Shown in pieces: positions 25,086-33,683 of a stretch of 47,710 bases of DNA. Each line of letters begins with the position of its first letter. Positions within the stretch are counted from its first letter, which is position 1. Both the position numbers and the translations under genes were made by a program. The notes below the pieces were generated by a model. The model searched no databases and was not told where the DNA came from. It saw only the letters and a list, made by a program, of their open reading frames with translations. The DNA is taken from assembly GCF_009697385.1 (NCBI RefSeq), contig NZ_VUNL01000017.1:1-47710 (forward strand), written 5' to 3'. The stretch comes from Wylensekiella montiformis. Its GTDB lineage: Bacteria; Bacillota; Negativicutes; Selenomonadales; Selenomonadaceae.

Positions 25086-25595
25086 TCAGTGCTGCTCCCG
25101 CAGGAAGGCAGGCAGGCGCAGCAGGGTTCGGGAGGCGGCGAAGCCGATCAAAAAGCCGGTGACGAGGCCGCAGGGGCCGAGGACAGGCAGATAGAGGAAC
25201 AGGCCGGGACTTCCTGTGATGAGGACGGCGAGGGCGAGCTGCCCGATGTTGTGGGCGAAGCCGCCGGCGCAGCTGACGCCAATGAGCGAGAAGCGCGGGC
25301 TGCGCCGCAGCAGCGCCATGACCGCGAAGCTCAGCAGGCCGCCGGCTATGCTGTAGATCATGATGCCCGGCCCTCCGCCGAACAGCGAGGCCAGCAGGAT
25401 GCGGAGCAGCAGGACGGTCAGCGCGTCCTGCCAGCGCGGCAGGATGTACAGGGCCAGCACAGTGATGAGATTGGCCAGCCCGAGCTTGGCGCCCGGCGCG
25501 AGAAAGGGGACGGGGATCATTCCTTCGAACAGGAACAGGGCGAGAGACTGCGCGGTCAGCAGGGCAATCCAGATTCGTTTGCGGGTCGGTTTCAT
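25086..25595 (-). CDS. Gx transporter family membrane protein
   Basis: A 169-residue polytopic membrane protein of the Gx transporter family, formerly mislabelled heptaprenyl diphosphate synthase component I. It has about five hydrophobic helices and the family marks PFLAPGAKLGLANL and FGGGPGIMIYSIAGGLLSF. Families of this type resemble ECF S-components and may take up a small molecule. ATG 25595 was chosen because CGGAGGA lies before it; ATG 25613 would overlap the site. It follows the NusG_II gene, a pairing seen in many Firmicutes and often near respiratory or quinone genes. Confidence 0.85.
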   Translation of the reverse strand: MKPTRKRIWIALLTAQSLALFLFEGMIPVPFLAPGAKLGLANLITVLALYILPRWQDALTVLLLRILLASLFGGGPGIMIYSIAGGLLSFAVMALLRRSPRFSLIGVSCAGGFAHNIGQLALAVLITGSPGLFLYLPVLGPCGLVTGFLIGFAASRTLLRLPAFLREQH

Positions 25596-25640
25596 CAATA
25601 TCCTCCGAATCATCAGGGCAGAATGGGTACGGCGCCGTGG

Positions 25641-26027
25641 TTAGCGCATGCGGATGAGGTCCGGTTCTTCATTGCCGGCATCTCCCTTCACTTCGATGAT
25701 GAGCCGGTGGGGCAGGCAGGCGATGATGTCGCCGGGACGCGAAGCGCGGCCGGTTTCGACGCAGATTTCGTCCGGGCAGTCCGCTTCGGTCACCGCGATG
25801 GTTTCTCCTTCGACGCATATGGTATTGCTGCCGTCCGGGGTCCGGACCGTGAATTCCTCGCGGCCGTGGCGGCCGGAGAGCGGGACGCGGCGGTAAAGAT
25901 GCCCGTCTACCGTGATGTCGGCGTAGACCGCGCCGCTCCGGCCGCTGAGAAAGAGCAGCGGCGCAAAGGAGAGGCACAGCAGGGTGAGAATGAGCAGGAG
26001 ATCCGCTCGTTTCAGCAGTTTCGTCAT
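25641..26027 (-). CDS. NusG domain II-containing membrane protein
   Basis: A 128-residue protein with an N-terminal membrane helix (about 8-29) and an exported NusG_II domain (about 36-125). The Cys pair of DCPDEICVETG (about 82-88, Cys-x4-Cys) and PGDIIACLPHRL are conserved in this family. The job of the family is unknown; it is typically next to Gx transporter, ApbE or Rnf genes, as with the Gx gene here. Confidence 0.85.
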   Translation of the reverse strand: MTKLLKRADLLLILTLLCLSFAPLLFLSGRSGAVYADITVDGHLYRRVPLSGRHGREEFTVRTPDGSNTICVEGETIAVTEADCPDEICVETGRASRPGDIIACLPHRLIIEVKGDAGNEEPDLIRMR

Positions 26028-26038
26028 GGTGATGGTTA

Positions 26039-26067
26039 TAGACTTTCCGAAGGGCTTTTGCTATACT
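26039..26067 (+). promoter_or_regulatory. Promoter of alr
   Basis: TAGACT (26039-26044) and TATACT (26062-26067) with a 17-base spacer, in the divergent region between NusG_II and alr. Confidence 0.5.
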
Positions 26068-26119
26068 TGACAAGAAGACCTTCTAACAGGATCAATGATT
26101 GGTAAAGGGAGCGACTATC

Positions 26120-27238
26120 ATGCCAAATCGTGCCGTCTGGGCCGAGATCGACCTGGGTGCTTTGGAAAAGAATTATGAGCAAATCAAATCGCGGCTGAAA
26201 CCGGAGGTGAAGCTGTGCGCCGTCGTCAAGGCGGATGCCTATGGCCACGGCGCGCTGGCTGTGGCCCGGGCGGCCGTGGCCGCCGGCGCGTCGTATCTGG
26301 CCGTGGCGACTTTGTCCGAGGGGATTGCGCTGCGGCAGGCCGGTTTTACGACGCCGATTCTGCTGCTGGGGCTGGTCATGCCGGAGGAGGCGGCAGATGT
26401 CGTTTCCTTTGGGATCACGCAGACGGTCTGCAGCGCGGAGCTGGCGGCGGCGCTTTCCCGTGAGGCGGTGCGCCAGAAGAGAACGGCCTGCGTTCATTTG
26501 AAGGTGGATACGGGCATGGGCCGGATTGGTGTGCGCCCCGGGGAGATCGGCGCGCTGGCTGCGCAGATTGCGGCGATGCCCGGAATCCGCATCGAGGGGA
26601 TTTTCTCGCATTTCGCGATGGCGGACTGCCGGGACAAGAGCTATACGGAAAAGCAGCTGGAGGCGTTCCGTCAGGCTGTCGCCGCCGTGGAGGCACAGGG
26701 GGTCCATCCGTCCATCCGCCATATCGCGGAATCCGCGGCGATCCTTGAGATACCGGAGGCGCAGTTCGATATGGTACGGGCCGGCGTGATTCAGTATGGC
26801 CTGTGGCCGTCCGATGAGGTCACGCATCCGATTGCGCTTCATCCCGTCATGAAGCTTCAGGCGCGGGTGGTCTGGCTCAAGACGCTGCATAAGGGCGAAA
26901 GCATCGGCTACGGGCGGGCTTTTGTGGCAGAGCGGGAAAGCCGCATCGCGACGCTTCCCGTCGGTTATGCTGATGGCTACATCCGCGCTTACGGCCCGAA
27001 GGGCTGCGTGGAGATACGGGGCCGCCGCGCGCCGATCGCGGGGCGAATCTGCATGGATCAGGTTATGATCGATGTCACGGATATTCCCGATGTGAAGATC
27101 GGCGATACGGCGGTGCTGTTCGGCAGCCCGTCGCTGACGATTGACGAGGCTGCGGGATGGCTGGGAACGATCAATTATGAGGTTCCGTGCCTGCTGTCCC
27201 CGCGCGTTCCGCGGGTCTATGTGCATCATGCGGAATGA
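26120..27238 (+). CDS. alr: Alanine racemase
   Basis: A PLP-dependent racemase (372 residues) supplying D-alanine for peptidoglycan. K37 in VVKADAYGHG carries PLP, and Tyr264 in SIGYGRAF is the second catalytic base. The C-terminal beta domain has GRICMDQVMIDVT and ends in PRVPRVYV. AAAGGGA precedes ATG 26120. It has its own promoter and no partner gene in the same direction. Confidence 0.95.
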   Translation: MPNRAVWAEIDLGALEKNYEQIKSRLKPEVKLCAVVKADAYGHGALAVARAAVAAGASYLAVATLSEGIALRQAGFTTPILLLGLVMPEEAADVVSFGITQTVCSAELAAALSREAVRQKRTACVHLKVDTGMGRIGVRPGEIGALAAQIAAMPGIRIEGIFSHFAMADCRDKSYTEKQLEAFRQAVAAVEAQGVHPSIRHIAESAAILEIPEAQFDMVRAGVIQYGLWPSDEVTHPIALHPVMKLQARVVWLKTLHKGESIGYGRAFVAERESRIATLPVGYADGYIRAYGPKGCVEIRGRRAPIAGRICMDQVMIDVTDIPDVKIGDTAVLFGSPSLTIDEAAGWLGTINYEVPCLLSPRVPRVYVHHAE

Positions 27239-27283
27239 TCGTATGGCCGAAGGCGCGGCAGGAGCCTTGGCGTATTCGGCCCG

Positions 27284-27769
27284 TCAGTTGAGCTGACGCT
27301 TCCAGTATTCCAGATCGGGGGCGTTGAGCGGCAGATCGATGGTTTGCCCATTGTCATAATAAAAGCGGAAGCGGACACTGTCCGCTTTTTTTATTGCGGG
27401 AAGGCTGGCGCGCGGCAGCTCGACAAACAGCTTGTTTTCTTTCTGCCACGGATGGTCTTTGTCCGTTCCGGCCGGCGATTGCTTTACGGCGGCTTTCATC
27501 TCCCAGGCATCGCCGTCGGTGTATAAAATGGCGTCAGGCTTCATGCGGGCGCTGTCGTAGCGCCAGTCCCACAAGGTGAGTATCGCGCCTTCCAGATAGC
27601 CCTGTTCGTTATGGGAGGATTGGAAGTCGATGCGGCAATAGGAGGAGAGGCTGTCTGCGCTGCGGTGGTCGATGCTCCAGATGAAGGAGAGGCCGAAAAT
27701 GCCGGCCATCATGCAGAAAAGGCCGATGGACAAAAGAATATTGCGAAAGGTGAATGGTATGGTTTTCAT
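27284..27769 (-). CDS. Small membrane-anchored protein of unknown function
   Basis: No function is recognised. The 161-residue product has one N-terminal helix (about 10-32) and an exported or periplasmic domain of about 125 residues, rich in charged and aromatic residues. Its ATG overlaps the stop of the Crp/Fnr regulator (ATGA), so the two are translationally coupled and may form a functional pair. Confidence 0.65.
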   Translation of the reverse strand: MKTIPFTFRNILLSIGLFCMMAGIFGLSFIWSIDHRSADSLSSYCRIDFQSSHNEQGYLEGAILTLWDWRYDSARMKPDAILYTDGDAWEMKAAVKQSPAGTDKDHPWQKENKLFVELPRASLPAIKKADSVRFRFYYDNGQTIDLPLNAPDLEYWKRQLN

Positions 27770-28425
27770 GCGTCCTCTTCCTGTCTGAATGTATCGCGGA
27801 GCGCCTGCTGCTGCTCTTCGTTGATGGTAATCTTGCCGCGGTTCAGGCTGATCAGGCCGGCTTCCCGGAGCTTGGACACGCCGCGGTTGACGGTCTTGAC
27901 GCTGGTGCCGATGTCGTCGGCGATCTGCTGGCGGCTGGTGTGCAGGATGAACAGATCGGTCTGAATCGTGCCGAGGCGCTTGATGAGATAGGCGTGCAGC
28001 CGATCAAGACTCGGCAGGAACTTGACGCGTCCCGCTTCGTTGGAGGTCGGGTACATTTTCGCCGCCAGCAGCTGGGCGACGGCCAGAGCAAATTCATTGT
28101 CGGAGCGCATCCACTGCAGGAAGGTTTCCGCGCTCATGGCGATGACCTCACAGGCGGAGACGGCTTCATTGGAGGCCGCATAGCTTTTCTGTCCGGCCAG
28201 CACCTCAAGGTCGCCGATGAGGTCGGGGACTTCGAGTGAGCCGAAGGTGAATCGCTGTCCGCTCGCGAATTCATTGCTGACGCGCAGACTGCCTTTGGTC
28301 AGCAGAAAGACGTGGTCGGCTAGTTCTCCCTTGCGGACGACGGATTCCCCGGGCAGGAAAACGCGCCGGGTGGTCTGCCGCCGGATGGAGTCGGGCATGT
28401 GATCGAGCATATAGTCGAGCTTCAT
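27766..28425 (-). CDS. Crp/Fnr-family transcriptional regulator
   Basis: A 219-residue regulator: an N-terminal cyclic-nucleotide-binding-like beta-roll (about 20-135, with GESVVRKGELADHVFLLTKGSLRV and DLIGDLEVL) and a C-terminal winged helix (about 145-215, with RQQIADDIGTSVKTVNRGVSKL as recognition region). It lacks the four N-terminal cysteines of Fnr, so it is unlikely to hold an iron-sulfur cluster. The cAMP-binding Arg-Ser pair of Crp is not obvious either. The signal is unknown. It is divergent to a purine permease gene and coupled to a small membrane protein. Confidence 0.88.
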   Translation of the reverse strand: MKLDYMLDHMPDSIRRQTTRRVFLPGESVVRKGELADHVFLLTKGSLRVSNEFASGQRFTFGSLEVPDLIGDLEVLAGQKSYAASNEAVSACEVIAMSAETFLQWMRSDNEFALAVAQLLAAKMYPTSNEAGRVKFLPSLDRLHAYLIKRLGTIQTDLFILHTSRQQIADDIGTSVKTVNRGVSKLREAGLISLNRGKITINEEQQQALRDTFRQEEDA

Positions 28426-28655
28426 GGTAACAGGATGTCCTTTCTTTATGATTGTTCACTGCGTTGCATTGCTTCTGTATCTTTATATATTTGACTTCGG
28501 GGGCGGATTTCCCTGCCGATTTTGTCTGAAGCGTGTTCAGAATAATGGAAAAAGAAAAAAACAGGGACAGGTAAGACAGATGTCCTTTTCTTTTTTTGCC
28601 GGAATGTGTAGACTAAGTGATGTAAACAAGAAGAAATGGGAAGGAGACCGGAGGA

Positions 28656-29936
28656 ATGAAGCGATGGTTCGATGGCGCACTGGCGGACCGCAGGGCCTGT
28701 CAGCGTGAGGTAATTGCGGGAATCACTGCATTTTTTGCCATTTCCTACATCATCATTGTCAATCCGCTGATTCTGGCCGACGCGGGAATACCGGCGGAGC
28801 TTTCGGTCTTTGCGACGATTTTTTCTTCGGTGATCGGCTGCCTGCTTATGGCTTTCGTGGCCGATGCGCCGATTGTCCTGACACCGGGAATGGGGATCAA
28901 TGCGTTCTTTACGTATACGATCTGCGTCAGCATGGGCCTGCACTGGCAGGAAGCCATTGCGATTTCGCTGGTGTCCGGCCTGATCTTCGTGTTTGTGGCC
29001 TGTACGAAATGGTGCATCCGTCTGAGTCAGGCGGTGCCTTCCTCGCTGAAATGTGCCATTACCGCCGGTATCGGATTGTATCTCGTGGAGATCGGTCTGG
29101 AGAAGGCGCAGCTCATTCAGCGCGGGACGAATTCCATCATCGAACTGGGCAGCCTCACGAATCCGGTGGCTCTGCTGGCCTTGTTCGGTCTGATTCTGAG
29201 CCTTGCGCTTTATCTGCGCAATGTGATGGGGAGTTTTTTTCTGGCAATCATTGCGACCAGTATCGTCGGCTATTTTGCCGGCATCCATGATGCCGCGCCG
29301 ATGGAGCTGAATCTCGGCAATCTTGCCTTGTACCCGCAGCTTTTGCTGCAGGCGGATTTCACGCATCTTTTGAGCATCCCCTTCCTGCTGGCGGTATTCT
29401 CCATGTCCATGATTATGATTTTTGAGACCATGGGCCTGTTGGAGGGCATCTTGCCGGATCAGAGCAAATTCAAGAAAACCTTCGAGGGCTCGGCGTTTAC
29501 GACGATGTTCTCGGGTCTTCTGGGCACCAGCCCGACAGTGGCTGCCGCCGAGAGCGCGGCAGGCATTGCGAGCGGCGGCCGTACCGGGCTTATGGCCCTG
29601 ACGGCGGCTGTGCTGTTTGCCCTTTCTCTTTTCTTTATCCCTCTTCTTTCCTATGTACCCCAGGCTGCCATCGCGCCGGTCATTATTATCACGGGCGCCA
29701 TGATGATGCAGCAGCTGCAGTATGTGGAGTTTAATGACTTCTCGGAGTGGTTCCCCGCCTTTCTGGTTGTCGTGCTGATCCCCTGGTCGGGCAGCATTTC
29801 CACGGGTCTTGCCTTTGGTTTTACAGCATATCCCCTGTTGAAGATCATGAACGGGCGGATTCGCGAGGTCCACGTACTGGGGTACGGGTTAGGCTTTCTT
29901 TTCCTTTTGAACCTTGTTTTCCAGTCAGGGTTCTGA
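28656..29936 (+). CDS. NCS2-family adenine/guanine/hypoxanthine permease (AzgA type)
   Basis: A 426-residue transporter with about 12-14 hydrophobic helices. AzgA-type motifs are visible: ISYIIIVNP, GMGINAFFTYTIC, FMSMIMIFETMGLLEG-like (FSMSMIMIFETMG, about 250-262) and the LLGTSPTVAAAESAAGIASGGRTG stretch. It imports purine bases with protons. The gene is divergent from the Crp/Fnr gene with a 230-base spacer. No purine riboswitch could be recognised there. It would complement the exported nuclease and phosphatase at 6-11 kb by taking up freed bases. Confidence 0.9.
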   Translation: MKRWFDGALADRRACQREVIAGITAFFAISYIIIVNPLILADAGIPAELSVFATIFSSVIGCLLMAFVADAPIVLTPGMGINAFFTYTICVSMGLHWQEAIAISLVSGLIFVFVACTKWCIRLSQAVPSSLKCAITAGIGLYLVEIGLEKAQLIQRGTNSIIELGSLTNPVALLALFGLILSLALYLRNVMGSFFLAIIATSIVGYFAGIHDAAPMELNLGNLALYPQLLLQADFTHLLSIPFLLAVFSMSMIMIFETMGLLEGILPDQSKFKKTFEGSAFTTMFSGLLGTSPTVAAAESAAGIASGGRTGLMALTAAVLFALSLFFIPLLSYVPQAAIAPVIIITGAMMMQQLQYVEFNDFSEWFPAFLVVVLIPWSGSISTGLAFGFTAYPLLKIMNGRIREVHVLGYGLGFLFLLNLVFQSGF

Positions 29937-29959
29937 AAGCAATTAACATAAAGCTTCTT

Positions 29960-30012
29960 GACAAAAGGCTTCGGCTGATTCCTCCAAAATCGCCCGAAGC
30001 CTTTTGTCGTAT
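29960..30012. terminator. Terminator after the purine permease
   Basis: GACAAAAGGCTTCGG (29960-29974) pairs perfectly with CCGAAGCCTTTTGTC (29994-30008), a 15-bp stem. A TATAAT at 30025-30030 follows with a weak -35 (TTTTGT, 17-base spacer) overlapping the stem end, likely the promoter of the next gene. Confidence 0.75.
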
Positions 30013-30071
30013 ATTGTTTTGTAGTATAATAGCAGGGAGCCGGCGCAGAGAGCATGAACAGGAGGAATTTT

Positions 30072-30725
30072 GTGAAGCACGATATAGGCGCATTTCTTTT
30101 CGATATGGATGGCGTGATCATCGACAGTGAGCCGATTCATTCCCGCGTGAAGATGGATACTTTCCGTCATTTCGGGCTGTCGTTTGATGAACGGGATCTG
30201 GTCCGGTATATGGGGCGAACCAGCGAAGCGATTTTCAGCGAAGTGCTCGCCGCATCGGGGCGCAGGGATCTTTCGGTCAGCGATTTGACGGAGTATAAGC
30301 ATCAGCATTATCTGGAAGTGCTGAAGAGCGGGGAGATCGAACCCGTCCGCGGGGCGGTCGAACTGATCCGCGCTCTCCATGCGGCGGGGATCCCGCTGGC
30401 GCTGGCGACTTCTTCCTGGTCCGTCGTGATGGAGACGGTGCTGGACCGTTTCGGTATACGGTCTTGCTTTCAGTCGGTGCTCTCAGGCGGGGATCTGCCC
30501 AAGAGCAAGCCGGATCCGGCGATTTACCGCATTTCGGCCCGGCGGCTTGGCGTGGAGCCTGAGCGGTGCGTTGTGCTGGAGGATACAAAAAACGGCATTC
30601 TTGCTGCCAAGAATGCCGGAATGTACTGTATTGCCTATCGCAATCCGCACTCCGGTCAGCAGGATCTTTCTCTGGCCGACCGGATCGTGGAGGATCTTGC
30701 GGAACTGCGGTTGGACACATTGTGA
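30072..30725 (+). CDS. HAD-superfamily phosphatase (beta-phosphoglucomutase-like subfamily)
   Basis: A 217-residue HAD hydrolase. Motifs: FDMDGVIIDSEP near 9-20, ATSSWS near 112-117, the lysine of KSKPDPAIY near 140-148, and LEDTKNGILAAKNAG near 163-177. The helical cap and the DMDGVIIDSEP motif resemble beta-phosphoglucomutase and broad phosphatases such as YcjU or YniC. The start GTG 30072 was chosen because AGGAGG ends a few bases upstream, while ATG 30054 has no such site. galM, 600 bases downstream, could indicate sugar metabolism. Confidence 0.83.
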   Translation: MKHDIGAFLFDMDGVIIDSEPIHSRVKMDTFRHFGLSFDERDLVRYMGRTSEAIFSEVLAASGRRDLSVSDLTEYKHQHYLEVLKSGEIEPVRGAVELIRALHAAGIPLALATSSWSVVMETVLDRFGIRSCFQSVLSGGDLPKSKPDPAIYRISARRLGVEPERCVVLEDTKNGILAAKNAGMYCIAYRNPHSGQQDLSLADRIVEDLAELRLDTL

Positions 30726-30743
30726 CGGGGCGGTTTTGCCGGG

Positions 30744-31016
30744 TCAGATGATGGGGAAACGCTCGACGGCCCCATAGCAGATATACGCGCTGGCTTCTGT
30801 GGGATCGCCTTCCAGAACAGCCTGACGCACGGCCGGAAGATCGCTTTCCTGTATCCGGATCCGGCCTTCGGCCTGCTCCTGTTCGATTTTTGCGAGCAGC
30901 GCACGGCGCGCTCCCTTCAGATCGCGGTAGATTTCCTGATTGTAAAACAGATTCATGGATTGCTGGCTTTTTTCTTCGTCGCAGTTGAAGAAAATGTAAG
31001 CATACTTCTCTTTCAT
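30744..31016 (-). CDS. Small conserved-looking protein of unknown function
   Basis: A 90-residue, soluble-looking protein, MKEKYAYIFFNCDEEKSQQS... with a helical middle (about 30-75) and a C-terminal hydrophobic tail (AYICYGAVERFPII). No domain is recognised. GAGGGGGA precedes its ATG by about eight bases and a strong promoter and long structured leader lie upstream, so it is expressed and probably regulated. Convergent to the HAD gene. Confidence 0.7.
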   Translation of the reverse strand: MKEKYAYIFFNCDEEKSQQSMNLFYNQEIYRDLKGARRALLAKIEQEQAEGRIRIQESDLPAVRQAVLEGDPTEASAYICYGAVERFPII

Positions 31017-31021
31017 GATAA

Positions 31022-31161
31022 ATCCCCCTCGCTGATGATGTATACCTGAGGACTGCTTTTACGGCGGTTCCATCGGTACGATAAGACCCTGTTTTACGGG
31101 CCGGTTTCCAGCGGGCGGGGGAAGGATGTTTCCCTTCGCCCCGCCTGCTTATGCGGAAACC
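31022..31161 (-). promoter_or_regulatory. Structured 5' leader of the 30744-31016 gene
   Basis: Transcription from the promoter at 31169-31197 would begin almost at a long nested hairpin: GGTTTCC (plus 31155-31161) pairs with GGAAACC (plus 31103-31109), enclosing GGCGGGG/CCCCGCC and GAAGGGA/TCCTTC helices. About 80 further bases reach the ribosome-binding site. This is a large structured leader for a 90-residue protein. I could not match it to a known riboswitch. On the plus strand the same hairpin is followed by seven T and can act as a terminator. Confidence 0.5.
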
Positions 31162-31168
31162 TTTTTTT
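31103..31168 (+). terminator. Long hairpin with T-run, probable rightward terminator
   Basis: Read on the plus strand, the nested GGTTTCC...GGAAACC hairpin (31103-31161) is followed immediately by seven T (31162-31168). It would shield galM from rightward read-through. Confidence 0.6.
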
Positions 31169-31197
31169 ATTATACCACAGTTGTTCTGTCTTGATAA
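31169..31197 (-). promoter_or_regulatory. Promoter of the structured leader and 30744-31016 gene
   Basis: On the minus strand a perfect -10 TATAAT (plus 31169-31174) and a -35 TTATCA (plus 31192-31197) with a 17-base spacer. Confidence 0.6.
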
Positions 31198-31259
31198 ATC
31201 GCGCCGGCATTGTCGGATAAGCCGGATACAATGATAGATAATAATAAAAACGAAATCGG

Positions 31260-31288
31260 TTGACAAATAAAATCGGATAGAGTAAAGT
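31260..31288 (+). promoter_or_regulatory. Promoter of galM
   Basis: A perfect -35 TTGACA (31260-31265) and -10 TAAAGT (31283-31288) with 17 bases between. Confidence 0.65.
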
Positions 31289-31352
31289 GAAAACCGTATA
31301 GAGTTGTTTGAAATTCATAGCAATTCACAACGAAATGCGGGAGGGACAGGTC

Positions 31353-32420
31353 ATGGCGATTATCAGAAAGGAACCGTTCGGCAGGCTCAGCGACGGTCGG
31401 GCGGTTGATCGGTATACGCTTCGGAATACGAAGGGGACAGAGGTCGGAGTGATCACTTATGGCGCTCGGTTGGTCAGCTGGCGTATTCTGGGGCCGGGCG
31501 CAAAGTTTCTGGATGTCGTACTCGGTTATGCCAATGCCGCATCCTATGAAAAGGACGATACGGCGATGGGCGGGGTGGTCGGCCGTCATGCCAACCGCAT
31601 CGCCGGAGGGCGGATTGTCTTGAACGGCAGGACGTATCAGCTCGAACGCAATACGGGCTCACATGGGCAGAATCATATTCACGGCGGGTTCCACGGGTTC
31701 CATGATCAGCTTTGGACGGCGGAAGAAGCGTATGAGGGCGTACTGCTGACGTATCACAGCCGGGACGGCGAGGGCGGCTATCCCGGGAATATGACGGTGA
31801 AGGTACTGTATTCGCTCTCCAATGACAATGAGCTTTCCATTCAGTATGAGGCCGTGAGCGATCAGGATACGATTTGCAACCTTACGAATCATACCTATTT
31901 CAATCTGGATGGGTATCAGGCCGGGCCGGTGCTGGACCAGAAGATACAGATTTTCGCTGACCGCTATACCTGGGCGGATGCGGAGTCCCTGCCTGACGGG
32001 CGCATCCTTCCCGTCGACGGGACGCCGATGGATCTGCGTCGGCTGACGCGCATCGGCGATCATATTGACGATGATTTTGACGAGTTGCAGATGGGCTGCG
32101 GCTACGACCATAACTGGTGCATCAAGGATGAGCCGGCCGTGTCCGGCCTGAAAAAAGCGGCCTATGCGGCGTCCGGGCGCAGCGGACTGACTCTGACCTG
32201 TTATACGACGCTGCCGGGTGTGCAGTTTTATACGGGCAATTTTCTAAAAGGCGGGATACCGGGAAAGCATGGCGTGGAGTTTCAGCGCCGCACCGGTTTT
32301 TGTCTGGAAACCCAGTATTATCCGAATGCACCGGCCAATCCGGGGTTTCCGCAGCCGATCCTGAAAAAAGGCGATACCTGGAAGGCGCAGACGGTCTATG
32401 TCCTGCGGCCGGAAGATTGA
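31353..32420 (+). CDS. galM: Aldose 1-epimerase (galactose mutarotase)
   Basis: A 355-residue mutarotase that interconverts alpha and beta anomers of hexoses such as galactose and glucose. Family residues are seen: GRHANRIAGG (Arg and His near 77-80), NHTYFNL with the catalytic His (about 186-192), DHNWC, and the catalytic base Glu in FCLETQYYPNAP (about 316). ATG 31353 was chosen because GCGGGAGGGA precedes it; the longer start at 31308 has none. An iron-type dehydrogenase follows 12 bases downstream, but no other Leloir pathway gene is nearby. Confidence 0.93.
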   Translation: MAIIRKEPFGRLSDGRAVDRYTLRNTKGTEVGVITYGARLVSWRILGPGAKFLDVVLGYANAASYEKDDTAMGGVVGRHANRIAGGRIVLNGRTYQLERNTGSHGQNHIHGGFHGFHDQLWTAEEAYEGVLLTYHSRDGEGGYPGNMTVKVLYSLSNDNELSIQYEAVSDQDTICNLTNHTYFNLDGYQAGPVLDQKIQIFADRYTWADAESLPDGRILPVDGTPMDLRRLTRIGDHIDDDFDELQMGCGYDHNWCIKDEPAVSGLKKAAYAASGRSGLTLTCYTTLPGVQFYTGNFLKGGIPGKHGVEFQRRTGFCLETQYYPNAPANPGFPQPILKKGDTWKAQTVYVLRPED

Positions 32421-32432
32421 GGAGGAATAGAG

Positions 32433-33512
32433 ATGGAAGGCAGATATACGATGACATTTCCCGACTATACGATCGGGGTGGAGGCCTATGAGAAGGTCCG
32501 GGAGGTTTGCCCGCGCTATGGGAAAAGCGTGGTCGTCATCGGCGGGCGGCGCGGCATCGAAGCCGCGCAGGAGAAGCTGACCAAGGCGGTGGAAGGCGTC
32601 GGCCTTGAGTTTACGGGATTCCTGCTGGCCGGCGGGGAGACTTCCTATGAGAATATTGATAAGCTCCGGGAGGACCGTGCGGTGCAGGAGGCGGATATGA
32701 TCTTTGCCGTGGGCGGCGGCAAGGCGATAGATACCGCCAAGCAGGTGGCGCACATCCAGCATAAGCCGTTCTTTACGTTCCCGACGGTGGCGGGCAGCTG
32801 CGCAGCTGCGGACAGCATCGCGACGATTTACTATGAGGACGGCAGGTTCCGGGAATATGCGTATTCCAATAAGCCGCCGGTTCATGTATTCCTCTGCACG
32901 CGCATGCTGGCTCAGGCGCCGGTGGAGTATCTGCTGCGCGGCATCAGTGATACCATGGCCAAATATTATGAGGCGCAGATCGCCGCGCGCGGCAGGAAGG
33001 TGTGCCACCGCGACGGAATGGGACTGGCGCTCTCCCGCATGTGTCTGGAACCGCTTTATGCCTATGGCGAACAGGCTGTGGCGGACAACCGGGCGCATGC
33101 CGCGACGCCGGCTTTCGAGGAGGCTGTGCTGTCCATCGTCATGACCAGCGGACTGGTGTCGAATTTTGCCGCTCCGCAGTATAACGGGCATATCGCGCAT
33201 ACCTTATTTACGGAACTGACCAATTTGTCGGCCGGGGAGCAGTGCCATCAGCACAGCGGGCTGGCCGCTTACGGCATTTTGCTGCTGCTGCTCTGCGACG
33301 GACAGCAGGAGGAGTTCCGGCGTTTCTTCGATTTCTGTCAGAAAATCGGTCTGCCAACCTGCCGCAAGGACATCGGAGCCAGCGAAGAGGACATTCACCG
33401 CGTGTTTCAGGCAACGGAGAAGCATCAGGATGTCAAAGTCATGCCCTATAAGATCACGCAGGATATGCTGCATGAAGCAGCGGAAAAGCTGGAAGCCTGT
33501 CAGGAGAAATAA
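32433..33512 (+). CDS. Iron-containing alcohol dehydrogenase family (glycerol dehydrogenase-like)
   Basis: A 359-residue NAD(P)-dependent group III dehydrogenase. The dinucleotide-binding GGGKAIDTAKQ (about 95-105) and PTVAGSCAAADS are seen. Metal ligands fit Asp in GISDTMAKYYE (about 173) and His in CHQHSGLAAYG (about 270-275). It resembles GldA and the E. coli HcxA/YbdH hydroxycarboxylate dehydrogenase more than butanol dehydrogenases; the substrate is not certain. GGAGGAA precedes ATG 32433. Probably cotranscribed with galM. Confidence 0.87.
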   Translation: MEGRYTMTFPDYTIGVEAYEKVREVCPRYGKSVVVIGGRRGIEAAQEKLTKAVEGVGLEFTGFLLAGGETSYENIDKLREDRAVQEADMIFAVGGGKAIDTAKQVAHIQHKPFFTFPTVAGSCAAADSIATIYYEDGRFREYAYSNKPPVHVFLCTRMLAQAPVEYLLRGISDTMAKYYEAQIAARGRKVCHRDGMGLALSRMCLEPLYAYGEQAVADNRAHAATPAFEEAVLSIVMTSGLVSNFAAPQYNGHIAHTLFTELTNLSAGEQCHQHSGLAAYGILLLLLCDGQQEEFRRFFDFCQKIGLPTCRKDIGASEEDIHRVFQATEKHQDVKVMPYKITQDMLHEAAEKLEACQEK

Positions 33513-33555
33513 AACGCGGGGAAACAGGTAAAACGGTTTCCATTGGATCGCTCCT

Positions 33556-33606
33556 CAATCAATAATCCGCATCTATTGAAACAATAGGTGCGGATTATTG
33601 ATTTTT
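33556..33606 (+). terminator. Rho-independent terminator after the iron-type dehydrogenase
   Basis: AATCAATAATCCGCA (from 33558) pairs with TGCGGATTATTGATT (to about 33603), with an inner TATTG/CAATA helix and T-run. Very stable and AT-rich at the base. Confidence 0.85.
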
Positions 33607-33683
33607 GCGGAAAAAGGGACAAAAGGACAGAGTTAGCACAATTTGGGATAATTTATGACAATAATAAAATCAACCGAAAATAG

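Noticed and set aside
28426-28655. Possible purine riboswitch before the NCS2 permease
   Set aside because: The conserved purine-riboswitch core (TATA...paired loops with CCGTAGG-like words) was looked for and not found.
31022-31161. Reading of the 31 kb leader as a known riboswitch (glycine, ZTP, cobalamin, SAM, TPP, c-di-GMP)
   Set aside because: None of the conserved core words of these classes could be found, so it is listed only as a structured leader.
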